From: Mycobacterium sp. 852002-50816_SCH5313054-b
Lineage (GTDB): Bacteria; Actinomycetota; Actinomycetes; Mycobacteriales; Mycobacteriaceae
Length of the DNA stretch: 64,000 nt
Direction of reading: 5' to 3'
Assembly (NCBI RefSeq): GCF_001667185.1
Contig: NZ_LZIC01000011.1
Location: 1-64,000 of the forward strand
Of the stretch, positions 61,167 to 64,000 are shown piece by piece. Below the pieces are notes generated by a model, which searched no databases, was not told the origin of the DNA, and saw only the letters and a list, made by a program, of their open reading frames with translations. Positions within the stretch are counted from its first letter, which is position 1; every line of letters begins with the position of its first letter. The translations under genes were made by a program, and so were the position numbers.

Positions 61167-62084
61167 TTACAGCCCGACGAGCGGGCGCAGCGCTTCGCCG
61201 GCCGCGCTGATGACGCCGGGCGTGTAGAACGGCATGTTGATGATCACCCCGTCGATCCCGGCATCCAGGACCTTGGTCTGGATTTGTTCGGCGACCGATT
61301 CGGCGCTACCGACCACCATGCGCTGGGTCATCTCGGCGGGAATCTGGTCGGCCTTGAAGTTCTCGTCGACGACGGCGGTGATCAGGGTGCTGGTCTCCAG
61401 CGTGGCCGGGTCGCGGCCGATCTCCTCGCAGCGCTGCCGCACGACCTTCAGCTTCCCGGGCAGCTCGTCGAACCCAGCGATGACGTTGAGGTGGTCGAAG
61501 TGGCGCGCGGCCATGGGGATCGTCTTCTTCTCGCCACTGCCGCCGATCATCAGCGGAATGTGTTCGCGGAAGCGGGGATTGGCCATCGCCTGGTCGACTT
61601 GATACCACTTGCCGGAGAAGGTCGGCCGCTCGCCCTTGAGCATCGGCAGGATGATCTGCAGCGCCTCGTCGAGCCGGTTGAACCTGTCGGTGAAAGTGCC
61701 GAATTCGAAGCCCAACTGGTCGTGCTCGAGCTGGAACCAGCCGGCCCCGATGCCCAGGATGGCCCGGCCCTGGCTCACCACGTCCAGCGTCGTGATGACC
61801 TTCGCCAGCAGCGTCGGATTGCGATACGTGTTGCCGGTCACCAGGGTGCCCAGCTGTACCCGTTCGGTCCCGGTCGCCAGCGCGCCCAGCGCGGTGTACG
61901 CCTCCAGCATCGGCTGGTCGGGATCGCCCAGCATCGGCAGTTGGTAGAAGTGGTCCATCACGAAGACCGAATCGAATCCGGCCGCTTCGGCCTCGCGGGC
62001 CTGGGCCAGAACGGTGGGGAAGAGCTTGTCCACCCCGGTGCCGTAGGAAAAGTTGGGAATCTGCAAACCGAGTCGAATAGCCAC
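61167..62084 (-). CDS. LLM-class F420-dependent oxidoreductase (Rv1855c-like)
   Basis: A 305-residue (beta/alpha)8 luciferase-like monooxygenase-family enzyme, of the type that in mycobacteria usually uses F420. RLGLQIPNFSYGTGVDKLFP opens the protein; GRAILGIGAGWFQLEH and MIGGSGEKKTIPMAARHFDH are family motifs for cofactor binding. The substrate is unknown. GTG 62084 (VAIRLG) gives the homologue's length; codons upstream add six residues. It is co-directional with ndh. Confidence 0.88.
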   Translation of the reverse strand: MAIRLGLQIPNFSYGTGVDKLFPTVLAQAREAEAAGFDSVFVMDHFYQLPMLGDPDQPMLEAYTALGALATGTERVQLGTLVTGNTYRNPTLLAKVITTLDVVSQGRAILGIGAGWFQLEHDQLGFEFGTFTDRFNRLDEALQIILPMLKGERPTFSGKWYQVDQAMANPRFREHIPLMIGGSGEKKTIPMAARHFDHLNVIAGFDELPGKLKVVRQRCEEIGRDPATLETSTLITAVVDENFKADQIPAEMTQRMVVGSAESVAEQIQTKVLDAGIDGVIINMPFYTPGVISAAGEALRPLVGL

Positions 62085-62148
62085 GCTAGTTACCGTAGCC
62101 ACCGCCCCGGCGTCCGAACCAGAGCGTCAAACCGATTTGGATTCAGCC

Positions 62149-62826
62149 TCAGGCGAAATGAGCGAGCGCGCCGTGGCTGACGTGCAGCGTCTGGCCGGTG
62201 ATGTGGCGAGCTGCCGGGGTGGTGAGGAACAGGGCCAAGCGACCGACCTCGGCGGCGACCGTCGGCGGCGTGCGCGACAGGCCGTCGTAACCGGCCTGGA
62301 CGCTGCGCCCGCTGGCCACCGCGTTGACGGTGATCCCGCGGGTGCCGAAAACCTCGGCCTGTCCCGCGGTCCAGGTCGACAGCGTCGCCTTGATCGCGGC
62401 GTCGATGCTTCCGGCGGGCGGGTTCTCGGGCACCACGCTGATGATGGAACCACCGGAGCAAAGGTGATCGCCGACGGCCTGGACCGTCAGCACCACCGAC
62501 AGCACCGTCGAGTCGAGGGAATTGCGCCAGGCTTTGGCCGCGTCTGCCATCGAGTAGGTGCGCGGGTCGCCCGCGTCCCAGGCCGGCGCCGGCACGTTGA
62601 CGATGGTGTCCAGGTGATGCGGGAACAAACCGCGAACCGATTCCAGGCTGGCCGGGTCGGTGGTGTCGCAGACGATCGCGTCCGCATCGAGCTCCTTGGC
62701 GGCGATCTCAAGGTCGTCGCGGCGCGCGCCCACGAGGGTCACCTTGTGACCGTCATCGCGGAAGCCTTCGGCAACCGTGCGCCCCAGGTCCGTGTCCCCG
62801 CCTGTGACCAGCACTTCCACTGCCAT
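62149..62826 (-). CDS. SDR-fold protein with altered catalytic site (Rv1856c-like)
   Basis: A 225-residue short-chain dehydrogenase/reductase-fold protein. The N-terminal dinucleotide motif is VTGGDTDLGRTVAEGF. The catalytic YxxxK is replaced: the equivalent stretch is SIDAAIKATL, which keeps the Lys but has Asp where Tyr should be. The M. tuberculosis homologue has the same change, so it may bind a nucleotide without classical SDR chemistry. Its start is divergent from modA, with 180 bp between. Confidence 0.84.
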   Translation of the reverse strand: MAVEVLVTGGDTDLGRTVAEGFRDDGHKVTLVGARRDDLEIAAKELDADAIVCDTTDPASLESVRGLFPHHLDTIVNVPAPAWDAGDPRTYSMADAAKAWRNSLDSTVLSVVLTVQAVGDHLCSGGSIISVVPENPPAGSIDAAIKATLSTWTAGQAEVFGTRGITVNAVASGRSVQAGYDGLSRTPPTVAAEVGRLALFLTTPAARHITGQTLHVSHGALAHFA

Positions 62827-63006
62827 GACCTCCTAGTCTCGGTCCGCTATGGCATCAATCCCGGTTCATGTTACTGGACAGTAGCTGTCGATGAAATTCC
62901 GGACGCGCGCGACGCGCGGATAATTTGCATAACGCTTCGGCAATCACTTTTTTGCGACGATTCAACCCGCAAGCGGACCGCATCCTCGGCGGGATAGGGT
63001 TCACCC

Positions 63007-63780
63007 ATGCGGCGGATCGGGATCCTGGCCGGTGTGGTTTCCATGGTGCTGGCAGCGGGGCTGATCGGGTGCAGTTCGAAATCGCCCTCGCCCCCCTCTC
63101 CGGCGTCCGGAAAGGTTGTGGTGTTCGGCGCGGCCTCGCTCAAGCCGGCGTTCACTCGGATCAGTCAGCAGTTCACAGGCGAAAATCCGGGCAGCACAGT
63201 CGATTTCGATTTCGCGGGTTCCTCCGAGCTCGCCACCCAGTTGACCCAGGGCGCGACGGCCGACGTCTTCGCGTCGGCCGACACCGCGCAGATGGACGCC
63301 GTCGCCAAGGCGGGCCTGCTGGCCGGCAATGCGACCAACTTCGCCTCCAATACGCTGGTCATCGTCACCGCGCCGGACAACCCGAAAAGGGTTGGATCCT
63401 TCGCCGACCTCGCCAGGCCCGGGCTGGGCGTGGTGATCTGCCAGAACCCGGTGCCGTGCGGAGCGGCGACCCGGCGCGTCGAGGACAGCACCGGGGTGCA
63501 CCTCAACCCGGTCAGCGAGGAGCTCAGCGTGACCGACGTCCTCAACAAGGTCACCACGGGGCAGGCCGACGCCGGGCTGGTGTACGTCACCGACGCCCGC
63601 AGCGCCGGAAACAAGGTGGCGACCGTGAACTTTCCGGAGGCCGCCGCGGCGGTGAACGTCTATCCGATCGCGGTGTTGAAGAACGCCCCGCACCCAACGC
63701 TGGCGCAGAAGTTCGTGGCCATGGTGACCGGTGGGGCCGGCCAAAACATCCTGTCCCAGTGCGGCTTCGCCAAACCCTGA
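63007..63780 (+). CDS. modA: Molybdate ABC transporter substrate-binding lipoprotein
   Basis: A 257-residue lipoprotein with a lipobox LIGC (Cys22) after a hydrophobic signal. The mature part has the ModA motifs VVFGAASLKPAFTRISQQF and SSELATQLTQGATADVFASA (oxyanion-binding Ser residues) and GLVYVTDARSAG. It delivers molybdate to ModBC. In M. tuberculosis modB follows directly; here the next 117 bp hold no modB start and lead into a DUF222-type gene. Confidence 0.93.
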   Translation: MRRIGILAGVVSMVLAAGLIGCSSKSPSPPSPASGKVVVFGAASLKPAFTRISQQFTGENPGSTVDFDFAGSSELATQLTQGATADVFASADTAQMDAVAKAGLLAGNATNFASNTLVIVTAPDNPKRVGSFADLARPGLGVVICQNPVPCGAATRRVEDSTGVHLNPVSEELSVTDVLNKVTTGQADAGLVYVTDARSAGNKVATVNFPEAAAAVNVYPIAVLKNAPHPTLAQKFVAMVTGGAGQNILSQCGFAKP

Positions 63781-63897
63781 CGCGTGCACTAGTTATCTCG
63801 GGCGACTCGAGCAACGGCGCTTGGCCGTGCCGGCGGTCCAGCCCGGGCGCGGTTTGGGCGGCCGATTTTTGTCGTACCTCGCTGTGATGATGAGGTT

Positions 63898-64000
63898 ATG
63901 TCTTCGACCGGATCGCCTGCGGTGGCGGTAAGCCCGAAAGAACGCTTGGCGGTGCTCTTCGAGGAGTTGGCGGAGTTGGCCGGGCAGCGCAACGCCATTG
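63898..64000 (+). CDS. 13E12 repeat-family/DUF222 protein, 5' part (cut by window end)
   Basis: ATG 63898 opens a frame that continues past the window. Its first residues include SPKERLAVLFEELAELAGQR, a good match to the start of the DUF222 domain of mycobacterial 13E12 proteins (ELAELAGQRNAI-type). These genes usually end in an HNH nuclease motif and belong to the REP13E12 repeat family, some copies of which are phage attachment sites. The preceding bases (63781-63897) have no modB sequence. Only 34 codons are visible. Confidence 0.7.
   Translation, partial: MSSTGSPAVAVSPKERLAVLFEELAELAGQRNAI

Overview
The window is high-GC chromosomal DNA from a slow-growing Mycobacterium, most likely of the M. 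avium complex. The species call is inference from gene content. Gene order follows the M. tuberculosis stretch from mycP5 (Rv1796) to modA (Rv1857) almost gene for gene. Several M. tuberculosis genes are absent (lipT, Rv1813c, lipZ, Rv1835c and the genes between glcB and Rv1841c). Extra PPE genes, an arginase-family hydrolase and an APC permease are present.

Layout. 1-4114: end of the ESX-5 type VII secretion locus (mycP5, eccE5, eccA5). 4115-13325: a Mg2+-linked island made of an M-box riboswitch, a small leader ORF, a 31-codon PE remnant, four PPE-SVP genes, a DUF732 secreted protein and mgtC. The PPE part carries a 2,126-bp tandem duplication that created a chimeric PPE gene and doubled a spacer holding an Esx remnant. 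13331-31959: redox enzymes, a secreted serine protease, the BacA transporter, ilvG, secA2, pgsA2, a DUF881/small-basic-protein cluster, gcvH, garA and two MerR regulators. 32081-35155: a tandem glycine riboswitch and gcvB. 35168-47797: minus-strand genes (haloalkane dehalogenase-like, VWA protein, glcB, two CBS/DUF21 membrane proteins, guaB1, gnd1, an M56 peptidase and blaI). 47907-48035: an IdeR-type iron box and an sRNA matching MrsI in position and architecture.

48887-59608 is the most interesting block. A guanidine-III riboswitch precedes an arginase-family enzyme that fits a Ni2+-dependent guanidine hydrolase. Two PPE genes, an APC permease and the complete urease operon ureABCFGD follow, with short gaps or overlaps from the first PPE gene onward. 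Together they suggest guanidine uptake, hydrolysis to urea plus ammonia, and urea hydrolysis to ammonia, with two nickel enzymes in sequence. The window ends with ndh, an LLM-type oxidoreductase, an SDR, modA and the start of a 13E12/DUF222 repeat-family gene where modB would be expected.

The first 60 bases read in antisense as a piece of the mycP5 linker, which implies a local inversion (or assembly fold-back) that interrupts mycP5.
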